Below, piece after piece: positions 43,845-54,685 of a DNA stretch of 64,000 bases. Location: assembly GCF_901472535.1 (NCBI RefSeq), contig NZ_LR590470.1:372001-436000 (forward strand), written 5' to 3'. The DNA is from Sphingobacterium daejeonense (GTDB lineage: Bacteria > Bacteroidota > Bacteroidia > Sphingobacteriales > Sphingobacteriaceae). The notes below the pieces were generated by a model. The model was not told where the DNA came from and searched no databases. It saw only the letters and a program-made list of their open reading frames with translations. The position numbers and the translations under genes were made by a program. The stretch's first letter is position 1; each line of letters begins with the position of its first letter.

Positions 43845-46130
43845 TTATTTATTCTGTGATTCTTTTTCGTGTTCGATTGCATCAACTACAGCAATCGTTA
43901 CCATGTTCACAATTTCACGTACCGAACTATCTAATTGTAATACGTGAACTGGTTTGTTCATACCTAAAAGTACAGGACCTACGGCCTCTGCATTTCCTAC
44001 TTCTTGAAGAAGTTTGTAGGCAATGTTTCCTGACTCTAAGTTAGGGAAAACCAATGTATTTGCTGGTTCACCATTTAAAGTAGAGAATGGGAAGTTGTCT
44101 GCCAATAGATTTTTGTTGAGGGCAAAGTTGGCTTGGATTTCTCCATCAGCAACGATTTCTGGATGTTCTTTGTGAAGAATCTTTACCGCATCTCTCACTT
44201 TGTCAGAGATGTCTCCATCATTCGAACCGAAGTTTGAATATGATAACATCGCTAATCTAGGCTTAATATTGAAACGCTTCACTGCAGCATCCAATAGCAC
44301 TGATATATCAGCAAGTTCCTGCGCATTAGGGTTTGCATTTACAGTCGTATCACCAAAGAACAAAGGTCCTTGACTAGTCAACATGATATACATACCTGCT
44401 ACTCTGCTTCCTGGTTTTGCACCAATTACCTGTAATGCCGGGCGGATGGTAGAAGCATAATTACGCGTAAGACCTGAAATCAAGGTATCAGCTTCGCCGA
44501 ATTCAACCATACTTGCTGCAAAGTAGTTACGGTTGGTCATTAACTTGCGAGAATCAAGTTTGTTGATCCCTCTACGCTGTCTTTTGTTATAAAGGTGGTC
44601 TGCATATTTTTCAAATCTGTCAGATTTGATTTCTGCTTGAGGATCAATAATTTGAACGCCGTCCAGCTCGAAACCATATTCTTTGATTAATCCATTGATT
44701 TTCTCTTGGTTACCCAAAAGGATAGGGAATGCGATGCCTTCTTCTTTAACGATTTGTGCAGCACGAAGGGTTTTATAGTTGTCAGCTTCAGCAAAAACAA
44801 CACGCTTAGGGTTTGATTTAGCTTTAGCCGTCATTGTACGAACTAATCTGTCATCTTTACCCAATCTTTTGCGAAGTTCATCACGGTAAGCATCCCAATC
44901 TTCGATTACTTTACGAGCAACACCTGATTCAATTGCAGCTTTTGCAACAGCAACAGATACTTCAGTGATCAAACGTGGATCCGTAGGTTTTGGAATGACG
45001 TAGTCGATACCAAAACGTAGGTTATTTGTGTTGTATGCAATATTTACTTCTTCAGGGACAGGTTGTTTTGCAAGTTCAGCAATAGCTTTAACAGCTGCGA
45101 TTTTCATTTCTTCGTTGATTGCTGTCGCTCTTACGTCCAAAGCACCGCGGAAGATATAAGGGAAGCCTAATACGTTATTAACTTGGTTAGGGAAATCCGA
45201 ACGTCCTGTACCCATAATGATATCATCGCGAGTATCAACAGCTAATTCATAAGCGATTTCAGGATTAGGGTTTGCCATTGCCAAAACGATAGGTTTTGGA
45301 GCCATTGTTTTCAACATTTCAGGCGTCAATACGTCTGCTGCTGAAAGGCCGATAAATACGTCGGCACCATTTACAGCATCTGCCAAGGTATGGATATCTC
45401 TATTAGTCGCCCATTCTGCTTTAGTTGGGTCAAGGCTTTCTCTATCATTGCGAATAACACCTTTGCTATCTAACATCACGATGTTTTCTTTGCTCGCACC
45501 AACGGCCACATACATAGCAGTACATGAGATTGCTGCAGCCCCTGCACCATTAACAACGATTTTAACATCAGCGATGTTTTTTCCTTGCAATTCACAAGCA
45601 TTGATTAAAGCAGCTCCTGAGATAATAGCAGTACCGTGTTGGTCATCGTGCATGACAGGGATGTTCATTTCTGCTTTTAATCGGCGTTCGATTTCAAAAC
45701 ATTCTGGAGCTTTGATGTCTTCTAGGTTCACACCTCCGAAAGTAGGCTCCAATGCTTTTACGATATTTACAAATTCATCAACATTTTTGGTATCCAATTC
45801 AATGTCAAACACATCGATGTCGGCAAATATTTTGAACAATAATCCTTTACCTTCCATCACTGGTTTACCAGCTTGCGCACCGATATCTCCAAGTCCCAAT
45901 ACCGCAGTACCATTACTGATTACGGCTACTAAATTTCCTTTAGCAGTATATTTATAAGCGTCTTCGTTGTTTTCTGCAATAGCCAAGCAAGGTTCAGCCA
46001 CACCTGGAGAGTACGCTAAAGAAAGATCTCTTTGCGAACTGTGCGGTTTTGTAGGAACCACTGCTATTTTACCCGGACGCCCCATAGCATGGTAGTTTAA
46101 AGCGTCTTTTTTTCTGTTGATGTTACTCAT
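43845..46130 (-). CDS. maeB: NADP-dependent malic enzyme with C-terminal phosphotransacetylase-like domain
   Basis: 761 residues, the size of the large MaeB class. Residues 1-~410 are the malic enzyme: LAYSPGVAEPCLAIAEN, VLGLGDIGAQAGKPVMEGK, MHDDQHGTAIISGAAL and the Rossmann VVNGAGAAAISCT. Residues ~430-761 resemble phosphotransacetylase (VVFAEADNYKTLRAAQIVKE, ADTLISGLTRNYASTIRPAL), where this domain has a regulatory acetyl-CoA role. Converts malate to pyruvate, making NADPH. Clean reading frame. Ends 9 bp before ruvA on the same strand. Confidence 0.96.
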   Translation of the reverse strand: MSNINRKKDALNYHAMGRPGKIAVVPTKPHSSQRDLSLAYSPGVAEPCLAIAENNEDAYKYTAKGNLVAVISNGTAVLGLGDIGAQAGKPVMEGKGLLFKIFADIDVFDIELDTKNVDEFVNIVKALEPTFGGVNLEDIKAPECFEIERRLKAEMNIPVMHDDQHGTAIISGAALINACELQGKNIADVKIVVNGAGAAAISCTAMYVAVGASKENIVMLDSKGVIRNDRESLDPTKAEWATNRDIHTLADAVNGADVFIGLSAADVLTPEMLKTMAPKPIVLAMANPNPEIAYELAVDTRDDIIMGTGRSDFPNQVNNVLGFPYIFRGALDVRATAINEEMKIAAVKAIAELAKQPVPEEVNIAYNTNNLRFGIDYVIPKPTDPRLITEVSVAVAKAAIESGVARKVIEDWDAYRDELRKRLGKDDRLVRTMTAKAKSNPKRVVFAEADNYKTLRAAQIVKEEGIAFPILLGNQEKINGLIKEYGFELDGVQIIDPQAEIKSDRFEKYADHLYNKRQRRGINKLDSRKLMTNRNYFAASMVEFGEADTLISGLTRNYASTIRPALQVIGAKPGSRVAGMYIMLTSQGPLFFGDTTVNANPNAQELADISVLLDAAVKRFNIKPRLAMLSYSNFGSNDGDISDKVRDAVKILHKEHPEIVADGEIQANFALNKNLLADNFPFSTLNGEPANTLVFPNLESGNIAYKLLQEVGNAEAVGPVLLGMNKPVHVLQLDSSVREIVNMVTIAVVDAIEHEKESQNK

Positions 46131-46178
46131 TACAATTTAGTTTATACTTATTTTTCACGATTATCACCTAGTAATAAT

Positions 46179-47609
46179 CTACTTTAATACATTTAATAAT
46201 TTGAACATGCGCTGGCGCATCTCGCCCGCAGGTCCTTGATAATTGTTGACAAGCAAAGCAAAAGTATACTCTTGTCCATCACTTGATTTTTGATAACCCG
46301 TATAGCCCAATACTCCTCCAATAGTGCCGCTTTTCATGGAAGTTCCATTAATCGTAGGTAATGATTTCAGGAATTCATCGTACCAAGGTCTCGTTTTGGC
46401 ATATTGCATGATCTTGCCCATTGCCAAAGTCGTAACTCTGTTTTGTGGAGAAAGTCCAGAACCATCAAAGGTGTTAATGGCACTTGGATCAATGGATAAT
46501 TTGTTCTGCCAATATTTAGAAACCAAATCTGCAGCATCTTCAGTGTCAAAATCCATCGCTGAAATTCCGCCAATGATTTTCAAAAGTGACTCACCATAAA
46601 GGTTGATACTCTTTTGATTGAACCAGTGTACAATCTGACCTAAGGTTGGCGATTTTGTTGAAAGGATAATATTTCTATTTCCATTCATCAAAGATAATGA
46701 ATCCATATTCATCAATCTTTTAGCTGTAATAATTGTATCAGCAATTAGGATAGAATCTTTGTTCAATGTTTCTGCCAATGCATATGCTAAATCCAGAGCT
46801 GGGTCTGGCACTGATATTTCAATTGTTTTCTTCAAGTCGGCTCCATAAGTTCCTCTTAGGAATACTTCTGTGGAGTAGGGTGCCGAGTATGCGTAAACGT
46901 TATCTCCGGAACCAACACTTCCAGTTTTCACTTCATTGATAAGCTTAAAGAAAGGAGGTGTGTTGACTGGGTTTAAGGTTGCAGGTTGGCCAGATTTTCC
47001 AACCGTGAAATTAACGCCCAATTTATTCTCTTTCCAATTCAATGCTGATGTGCCAGCTCCATAGTAGTTTCCAATATCAGTCCACATCCATGTACCTGGT
47101 ACATCATAGCCATTGAACAGTTTATCATCAGCAATGATTTTCCCGTTGATGTTTTTGATTCCTGCTTTTTTAATAGCATCAGCCCACTTTGTAAGCATTA
47201 CTTCAGGTTTTGTTTCAGCATATCTGTCGCTGCCTAAGGTAGGGTCACCTTTACCTTCAATGATAATGTTGCCATTCAATGTTCCCAAAGAATCAATTTC
47301 TCCAGTGTAAGAAAGGTCCGTTTGAAATGTGAAATCCGCACCTAGGAGGTCCAGCGCTGTGATTGAAGTGATTACTTTCAGGGTAGAAGCCGTTGGCATT
47401 CCAATCTGATTGTTACTGTCAAAAACGACTTCACCAGTTTTAGAGTTAATTACCGTCAAAGAAGCCATTCCGTTCTTAAGGGATGGGTTCTTACGAAAAG
47501 TTTCAAATGCCGTTTGAACTTTTGATTTTATTTCTTGTGCTTGAAGATTGTTAATGCCGGCTAGGCTTATAACAGCTATGAAATAAAAAAATGAAAAAAA
47601 TCTTCCCAT
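46179..47609 (-). CDS. dacB: D-alanyl-D-alanine carboxypeptidase/endopeptidase (PBP4 type)
   Basis: 476 residues from the ATG at 47609 (MGRFFSFFYFIAVISLAGIN); the earlier start at 47648 is less likely as it would put charges ahead of the signal. Penicillin-binding motifs: STLK at 75-78 (MPTASTLKVITS), SxN as SIN in KSINLYGESLLK, and KSG in MKSGTIGGVLGY. A large insertion between SxxK and SxN (residues ~95-260) is typical of class C PBP4. Cuts peptidoglycan cross-links in the periplasm. Signal peptide cut near QAQ. Confidence 0.94.
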   Translation of the reverse strand: MGRFFSFFYFIAVISLAGINNLQAQEIKSKVQTAFETFRKNPSLKNGMASLTVINSKTGEVVFDSNNQIGMPTASTLKVITSITALDLLGADFTFQTDLSYTGEIDSLGTLNGNIIIEGKGDPTLGSDRYAETKPEVMLTKWADAIKKAGIKNINGKIIADDKLFNGYDVPGTWMWTDIGNYYGAGTSALNWKENKLGVNFTVGKSGQPATLNPVNTPPFFKLINEVKTGSVGSGDNVYAYSAPYSTEVFLRGTYGADLKKTIEISVPDPALDLAYALAETLNKDSILIADTIITAKRLMNMDSLSLMNGNRNIILSTKSPTLGQIVHWFNQKSINLYGESLLKIIGGISAMDFDTEDAADLVSKYWQNKLSIDPSAINTFDGSGLSPQNRVTTLAMGKIMQYAKTRPWYDEFLKSLPTINGTSMKSGTIGGVLGYTGYQKSSDGQEYTFALLVNNYQGPAGEMRQRMFKLLNVLK

Positions 47610-47737
47610 AGGTAGCAAATATCGTAATCTACTGCACAAGTAGTACATTAAAATTGTAAAATTTCAAATGTATGATGAAGTAAATGTATTAATTGTGAGA
47701 GTTTTTATAACTTGCGCGTATTATTAAAAATAACATA

Positions 47738-49513
47738 ATGAAATACATCGAGAAATTAGCTTCCATCCGCCAAGAGATGAAAGAAAAGGGTGTAGATGCC
47801 TATATAATTCCTTCCTCAGACCCTCATATCAGCGAATATTTACCGGATAGATACAAATGTATAGCTTGGACTTCTGGCTTTACTGGTTCAGCTGGAACTT
47901 TGGCAATTACCCAAGATTTTGCTGGTTATGGACAGATTCTAGATATTTTGTTCAAGCTGCTGAACAATTGGAAGGAACTGGATTTGAACTGGTAAAATTG
48001 CAAGTTCAAGGAAGAGCAGAATATGCCACATGGTTGGCAAAGAACCTGGAAAAAGGTAATACCGTTGCTTTTGATGGCAATTTAGCTTCTGTTGCGGTAG
48101 CACAAGCCGTAAAGAATGAACTAGAACCCCTAGGAATAAATGTGAATGGTCATCTTGATCTATTAGACCCTATTTGGGAAGGTAGACCGGATTTGCCAAA
48201 AGATAAAGCCTATCTAATTGATGAAAAAACTACCGGTCAATCTACAACAGATAAGATCGCTGCCATCAAGAACATACTCAAAGATAAAAGAACAGACACA
48301 CATTTTGTATCATCATTGGATGATCTTGCTTGGATTTTGAACATCCGTGGAAATGACGTAAACTGTAATCCTGTTGTTCTAGGTTTTCTTATGATTCAAG
48401 GTGATAAAAACACCTTGTTTATACAAGATGGGAAACTTTCCGCTGCGGATATTGCAACATTAAATGCTGCAGGTGTTGAGGTTGCTGATTATAGCAAAGC
48501 ATTTGATGCTGTTAAGGGAATCTCCACTGAAAGAATTCTTCTGGATCCTAAAAAGACCTGTTTTGCAATTTATGATTCTGTGCCTGAAGGTGTGAAAATT
48601 GTCGAAGACATGAACCCTTCAACCGCCTTGAAAGCCATAAAAAATGAAGTGGAAATCGAACATACAAGGAATGCAATGGTGAAAGATGGTGTGGCTTTGA
48701 CCAAATTCTTTAAGTGGGTAGAAGAGAACGTTTCTTCTGGTAACCTATCAGAAATTTCAATCGCTGAAAAACTTCAAGAATTGAGAGCTTCATCGGAAGG
48801 TTTTGTTGACATTTCGTTTGATACCATAGCAGGTTATAGAGAACATGGTGCATTGCCTCATTATAAAGCTACCGATTCAAGCAACTCGGCCTTAAAACCG
48901 GAAGGTTTGCTTTTGGTAGATTCTGGTGGTCAATACACTGATGGAACTACTGATATAACACGTGTTATCTCTTTGGGTAATATTACTGCAGAAGAGAAGA
49001 AAGATTATACCATTGTATTGAAAGGTACTATCGAAGGCTCTCAGGCAGTATTCCCAAAAAGGGACTAAAGGATATTCTATTGATGCTATTACGAGAAGGC
49101 CTATCTGGGAAACTTTCAGAAACTATGGTCATGGGACCGGGCATGGTGTTGGCTTCTTCCTGAATGTTCATGAAGGACCGCAAGTATTTAATATGGCCGC
49201 AATCGATATCCCTGTAGAAGAAGGGATGATTACTTCAATCGAGCCTGGACTTTACAGAGAAGGTGAATATGGTATCCGAATTGAAAACTTGGTGCTTTCC
49301 AAAGTTGTTGAAAGCAATCAGTTTGGTGAGTTTATGGACTTTGAAACCTTAACCATCTGTTATATTGCTACGGATTTGGTAGATAAGTCGGTGTTGGATA
49401 ACAAGCATGTAGAATGGTTAAATAACTATAATGCTTGGGTATTTGAGAAACTGTCGCCGAAATTGGACGAAAACGAAAAAGCTTGGCTGAAAGAGAAGAC
49501 GAAAGCGATATAA
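47738..49513 (+). CDS. Xaa-Pro aminopeptidase, M24 family (two frame breaks)
   Basis: One gene of about 590 codons. Frames join near 47926-47927 (TT, three T expected; restores AITQDFAGLWTDSRYF) and at 49056-49060 (five A, four expected; restores AVFPKGTKGYSIDAI). Creatinase N-terminal domains, then the catalytic M24 domain: metal ligands in DSGGQYTDGTTDITR, HGTGHGVGFFLNVH, ITSIEPGLYREGEYGIRIENL and the final FETLT segment. Removes N-terminal residues next to proline; probably cytoplasmic, no signal. The breaks look like sequence errors. Confidence 0.92.
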
Positions 49514-49559
49514 GACAATTTGGCCACTGTATAGGCAATCGCTCAACAAAAAATAGTTT

Positions 49560-49710
49560 CCTCATCTTGCGATGAGGAATGACACGATTTGTTGGAAAAC
49601 ATGGCGTTGGAGGAAAAAATAGAGGTTCGCAAAAGCGAACCTCTATTTTTCCTCCAACGCCTCTCATCTCCTAAGGGACGTGTTATTCCTTAGCTTTAGC
49701 TAAGGAAACC
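49560..49710. repeat. Nested palindromic element (three hairpins inside outer inverted arms)
   Basis: Small hairpin CCTCATC-TTGC-GATGAGG (49560-49577), a 28/27-bp near-perfect central hairpin (49603-49661, arms GGCGTTGGAGG... closed by ...CCTCCAACGCC, loop AAAA) and a hairpin TCCTTAGCT-TT-AGCTAAGGA (49687-49706). Outer sequences GAGGAATGACACG and CGTGTTATTCCTTA are inverted partners. The central arms differ by one A (6 versus 5). It lies in the 282-bp gap between the aminopeptidase and the fucosidase and may act as a shared terminator. Confidence 0.75.
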
Positions 49711-49795
49711 ATTTTTTGTCGTAATTCAATTATGTATGTAGATCGACATTCCTTAGCTATTGCTTGTTAACCAATGCTTAATTCTACCTAGTTTC

Positions 49796-51564
49796 CTACC
49801 TTAGCCACCTTACTTCCTTTCCAACCAAAATTCTATTAAACAATATCGCCTGATCTGCTGAAAACTCAATTACTATTTCCTTTGGATTTGAAATTGTTAT
49901 CTTTCCGTTGGTCACATCCAGAAACTCTTCTACATACCAGTTTCGTTTGGCTCAACAGTGACTTTTCCATTTGGTTTTGCCATGCTGGACAGAGAATTGT
50001 CCCCTTCTTTTATGGTCAGTTTAACGTCCTTTCCTGTCCCCATTATGGATGGAAGATTCTACTGTGTATTTTCCAGCTTCTGGGAGGTAGACTTTCCATT
50101 GTACTTTTCATTTGGTTTAAGGACAAGGTGGTCAGGTTTGTTCCGTCGAATGCTTTGAACTCGAGATTTTTTGTGGTTGTATTTTTGGCGTTTAATGAAA
50201 AACCACCAAAAGTAGATTCCGCAACGACTTCTTTATCTAATTGCAGATCGTTTAAGGTTACTTTTAGCACTGAAACATAGGGATCTGGCTGTTTTTCTGG
50301 AACTTTGATATGAAGGATTGGTCTGAATTGTTCAAACTTTACCTCTTGGGCATTATCTCCGTTCAAGACTTCGATCTTTTTGGGCTTACTGCTAATACCC
50401 GTAACGCGAAGGATTTTATCCAATGGCCAGTTGTAAACATGGAGAAAGAGTTCCTTTGTGTCATCATTGATCGTCATTTTCCCCCAATCATGTTGTGAGA
50501 AACGTATTGGCAACCCTTTATTTTTATACACTGACTTTCCATATTTCTGCAACCACTCGCCCATGTCTTCCAATCTTTGAACTCCTTCATAGGGGACAGA
50601 TCCATCCGCCCTTGGACCGATATTCAAGGTATAAGACCCATTTAAGCTGACATTATTGATTAATGATTGAAAGAGTTGATTGGTGGATTTCCATTCATTT
50701 TCCAATGCATTGAATCCCCAAGAATGCGCGATGGTACCTGGAGTTTCCCAAATATGGTCTGTATATGCTGACCCGAATTGATTGTCGCCCAAAGTTTCGA
50801 AATCCACATGTTCATTTTCAATAGGAAACCCGAGTCTGGAGTTTATTAAACAATTGGATTGTAATTGGTGAATCATCGTTGCCAACTGATCCAATTGTTC
50901 TTTTTTGATAATGCTTTGTTGGTAAGGAATCCACATATCAAACCACATCATAGCGATATCACCATAGTTGGTTAAGAGTTCACGAACCTGTGGTATCACT
51001 TTTTCTTGCCAATATTGGTTGTATTGTTGGTCAGTGACACGACCGGTCACTTCTTGATTATGGCTCCAACCGTATGGATGTTGCCAATCAATCCAATGTG
51101 AATAATAGAAACACAGTTTTATTTGATGTTTTTTACAAGCATCGGCAATTTCTTTAATAACATCACGATTAGAACCACTCAGTTTTGGCAATGAATAATC
51201 TCCAACCTTAGTGTCCCAAAGAGCAACACCGTCATGATGCTTGGAGGTGATGATAATGTATTTCATGCCAGCTTTTTTGGCTAGTAATACCCACTCTTCA
51301 GGGTTTATTTTTGTCCCAGTCAAATCTTTTTGCCAATTCGCCATATTCTGCTTCTCCGATGCGGTTTCTATAGCGGATCCATTCTGCATAATTGTTGGGA
51401 TGTCTTAAACGCTCGCCTTTCCATATTCCTTCTGTGGCACTGTACAAGCCCCAGTGAATAAACATGCCGAAACGATCGTCTTCAAGCCATTGGGCTCTGT
51501 TTGTTTGGGCAAAAGAAAATACGCAGCTAAAGAACATAAGTATAGCTATGAGAAGGTGCTTCAT
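49796..51564 (-). CDS. GH29-type alpha-L-fucosidase, secreted (several frame breaks)
   Basis: Full extent about 590 codons in several frames. The signal peptide (MKHLLIAILMFFSCVFSFAQ) and RFGMFIHWGLYSATEG start the GH29 barrel; a break at 51308-51312 (five T, four expected) restores KRFDWDKINPEEWVLLAK. Further marks: YIIITSKHHDGVALWDT, IAMMWFDMWIPYQQ (nucleophile Asp region), GSYTLNIGPRADGSVPYEG. Past base 50090 more breaks (near 50085, 50045 and 49938) separate a carbohydrate-binding-like C-terminus that ends at 49796. Releases alpha-L-fucose from glycans. Last gene of the SusC/D unit. The C-terminal boundary is my reconstruction. Confidence 0.85.
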
Positions 51565-51623
51565 GATAATTTTATCTGATTTTTAACAATTAAATTGGGT
51601 TCACCCAAAGATAAGATTTTAGT

Positions 51624-52654
51624 TTAAGGCTCAAGGATTACATGCTTTATATTCTTTCGGTCGAAAGTATAAGTAATGTGTACTTTTCCTTTAGAATCCT
51701 GAAAGATGGTAGGATAGCTGTATTCCCCTTTATCTTCATTTTCAAGTTCCATAAATTTTCTCCCCAATCCATTCCGTCTGTTGAAGCTGCAATATTGAGT
51801 TTTGCTCTTCCTTCCCACCATTCCTTACCCGGAATGTCAGGGTTATAAACAATCCAATAATCTTTGCCAACGGCAATAGCATCTGTACCTGAATTTGGAT
51901 TGACAAGATTCGTTTTCTCGAGATTAGACCATGTTTCTCCGTTATCCTTTGACCAAGATGAAATCACCGAACCCTCTCTGCTGCGGCATAATACTTGCAG
52001 ACTATTATCTGGGTGAATCAACACACTTGGCTGAATTACATTGAATGAAGATTCATGGTTGATTGGGTATTTTTTCCAATTATTCATGTCCAGATCAGCG
52101 ATTTCAACGTGAGCAATCCAACGGGTTTCAGATATTTCCTCACTCGAAGGAGCTATAATGGTTCCATTTGCCAATTGTTTAGGTTTGTTTTTGATTGGTC
52201 CTAAGATTCCTTCAGGAAGTTTCTTCGCCTCAGACCAGGTTTTACCATTATCGTCCGATTCCTTGACCATTCCCCACCATTCCCTAGGATTAGGCCCAAC
52301 TTTATAGAAAAGATAGACTTTGGAATCTCCATTTTTTCTGAATAAGACCGGGTTCCAACACGGATAGGTTTTATCTGAAATTCCATCCGCCCAGATCTTT
52401 GGTTCGGACCATGAATCGCCATCATATACGGATCCCCAAATCTTAACATCTGGATTCCCTTCACGAGAACCAGCAAACCATGTAGCCAAAAGCTTTCCAT
52501 CCTTCGTTTCTTCAATACTGGATGCATGGCATTGAGCGAAATGTTTACCTGTCTCGAAGATAAATTCTGATCTCAGAATTTTTGGAATAACAGATTGAGC
52601 AAACGAATTTGCCGTGACAGTGAGAAGGAAGAGGAGGCAAGTGACGGTTTTCAT
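51624..52654 (-). CDS. Sialidase-like BNR-repeat protein, secreted (one frame break)
   Basis: About 343 codons. Signal peptide MKTVTCLLFLLTVTANSFAQ, then a six-bladed propeller of the BNR_2 type (PF13088): FAQCHASSIEETKDGKLLATW (near residues 38-58), SDDNGKTWSEAKKL and SKDNGETWSNLEK Asp-box-like repeats. The frame breaks at 51766-51769 (four T, five expected); restored C-terminus reads GEYSYPTIFQDSKGKVHITYTFD and ends HVILEP at 51624. Annotated relatives are called exo-alpha-sialidases, but the family also covers other glycan-active enzymes, so the substrate is open. It sits between susD and the fucosidase. Confidence 0.82.
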
Positions 52655-52730
52655 TTTTAATGACTTAGGGTTAGGAAACTATTGAGACTTTAAGATAAGA
52701 AAAAATGATTCTTTGGTTAATAACATTATA

Positions 52731-52768
52731 AAAAAAACGACCGAAATTACTTCGGCCGTTTTTTTTAT
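52731..52768 (-). terminator. Hairpin terminator between susD and the sialidase-like gene
   Basis: Stem AAACGACCGAA / TTCGGCCGTTT with one mismatch, loop ATTAC, flanked by A and T runs so that it works on the minus strand too. It could make the enzymes downstream be expressed less than susCD. Confidence 0.75.
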
Positions 52769-52778
52769 TTGTTAGTGA

Positions 52779-54674
52779 TTATTGTTTTTTAGCCCACCAT
52801 AATGGAGTAAATATTTGATCTTCACCTCCTAAGAAAGTCACTGCCTTATCATAGTTTGCTTGATCAGCATTTTTAAATGAAGATGGATATCTTAATCTTT
52901 GTGGGAAGAAATTCAATTGATTTTTGGAATAATTTCCTGATGTAATTTGCGGCATTGTTGCAATAGGCTGTTCAACCGCTGGATTTTCAAAGAAAGGTAA
53001 TCCTAATCTTCTATGATCGCTCCAAGCCTCTAAAGGTAAATAAGGAAAAGATGCAATGTATTTCTGGGTAATGATCTTTGTTAATTTGTCATTTTTAACT
53101 GTACCGTTTTTGTAAATTGTATTTGATGGATAAGCAATTTGAGCGGTACCATTAGCTCCAGTATATGCATCTTTGTATTTTACTGAAAAAGTTGCTGAAG
53201 GTTCAGTCGTATGATCGTATTTTACAGATGTTCCTACTCTATTGTAATTAGAAGAGGATAAATATTCTGCCAAATGAGCCTCAGCTCCCCAATATTCAAA
53301 ATTCTGTTCTATTCCTTTTTCATAAGCTTGTTTGTCAGACATTGGAGTTGCCCAACCTTTCAAACCAGCTTCAGCAATCAAGAAATAGCTTTCCCAAGAA
53401 GCAAAAAAACAATCTTTTTTGAGTGCTAGTTCTAAATTTGTTAATCATCCCTGGTATTCTACCGTTTTGTCCTCTAAATACAATTGTTGAAGCTTTTCCG
53501 CCCCATGTTCCAGTTGAAAATGCATTCCAAGTGTATTTAGCATCGATTTCATCAGTTCTAGTATCAGAAACTTTAATGCTTGCAGCTTGATTGCTTGCTG
53601 CTGCCCAATACTGTGGATCTGATGTGTTTCCTGGTACAAAGAAAGCTTTATATGCTCTTGGATCCATTTTGTTAGGAAGACCGTCTAAATAATATCCTTG
53701 AGAAGGATCGTTAGACATTGTAGAGAAATTATTTAAATAGCGAATTCCTAAATCATTTTCATCTTTAATTTTAGCAATTAAATCAGGGTTATCAAATTGA
53801 TTTTCAGTTTTTACACCACCTAATCCTATAAAAATATTATTTAGTGTTGCAGATAGAAGTTGAGTATTCCATCCTCTTGACATTACTCCAGTTAAAGGAT
53901 CCCAACCATCCTTTTTCTTGAACACCAAAATTATGATCTTTATTTTCAATGAACTTATTAGTTGCTACGGCAGCTTCAAATTCAGATTTTGCTTTTGCGG
54001 CATCTACTTCTTGACATTCTCATAGATAATCTCATTCTCATAGAATTGGCATATCTTATCCAGTTTTCCCAATTAAATTTATACGCTGCGTCATAAGCTA
54101 CAATATCTGTTGATGAGATTTTTTTCATCAATTTAGAAGTTGCATCTTTAAGTTCATCAAGCATAAAGTAAATACACATCTTTAACTGAATTAAACTCAG
54201 GATTTTTTCCCTGAAATGCAGCAACTGGAGCTGGTCCAAAATTGTCTGTTAATTCACTCATTAAATAAACTCGCCAAATTCTTGCTACTTGTTTTATGTT
54301 TTCATTATAAGGCTGAGCAGTTCCGTTTGCTGTTTGTTTATCTGCAATTTCAATTGCAGCATTAGCATTATTAAGCCATTCTGAAAGGTATCTCCAGTAA
54401 TCGCCTGTATAGGAATCATCGTCAATTCCCATATTAAGGGAATTCAAGTAGTGTTGTCTAGCAGCCGTTTTCCAATAGATTACAAATACGCGTTCTGCTA
54501 CATGAGGGTCTTGTTGGGAACCAATAATAGAATTATTTAGGAAATATTCAGGTTTTACCTGATTTTTCAGTCGCTGCCAGTAGGGCTAGTATTAATTTCT
54601 TCGAATTTACTGCATGATACTGAAAGTGTACCAATTAATAATCCTACTGTTATTTTAGATAATATATTTTTCAT
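52779..54674 (-). CDS. SusD-like nutrient-binding outer membrane lipoprotein (five or more frame breaks)
   Basis: Lipoprotein start MKNILSKITVGLLIGTLSVS then lipobox SVSC (Cys about residue 21), followed by FEEINTSPTGSD and, after a break near 54563-54567, NQVKPEYFLNNSIIGSQQDP. Later pieces: TDNFGPAPVAAFQGKNPEF, GWDPLTGVMSRGWNTQ and a C-terminus LEAWSDHRRLGLPFF...FTPLWWAKKQ. The pattern fits the PF12771 SusD/RagB subfamily. Breaks at 53415-53420, 53912-53916, about 54011, and 54165-54167 are each cured by removing one base; the one near 54563-54567 needs one added. Surface lipoprotein partner of the SusC gene, which ends 12 bp before its start. Confidence 0.85.
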
Positions 54675-54685
54675 GATTTTCAGGA

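Noticed and set aside
45448..45957. 169-codon plus-strand ORF inside maeB
   Set aside because: Antisense shadow of the conserved malic enzyme, no independent evidence.
49882..50280. 132-codon plus-strand ORF near the fucosidase C-terminus
   Set aside because: Antisense to the reconstructed GH29 C-terminal region; the real reading is on the minus strand.
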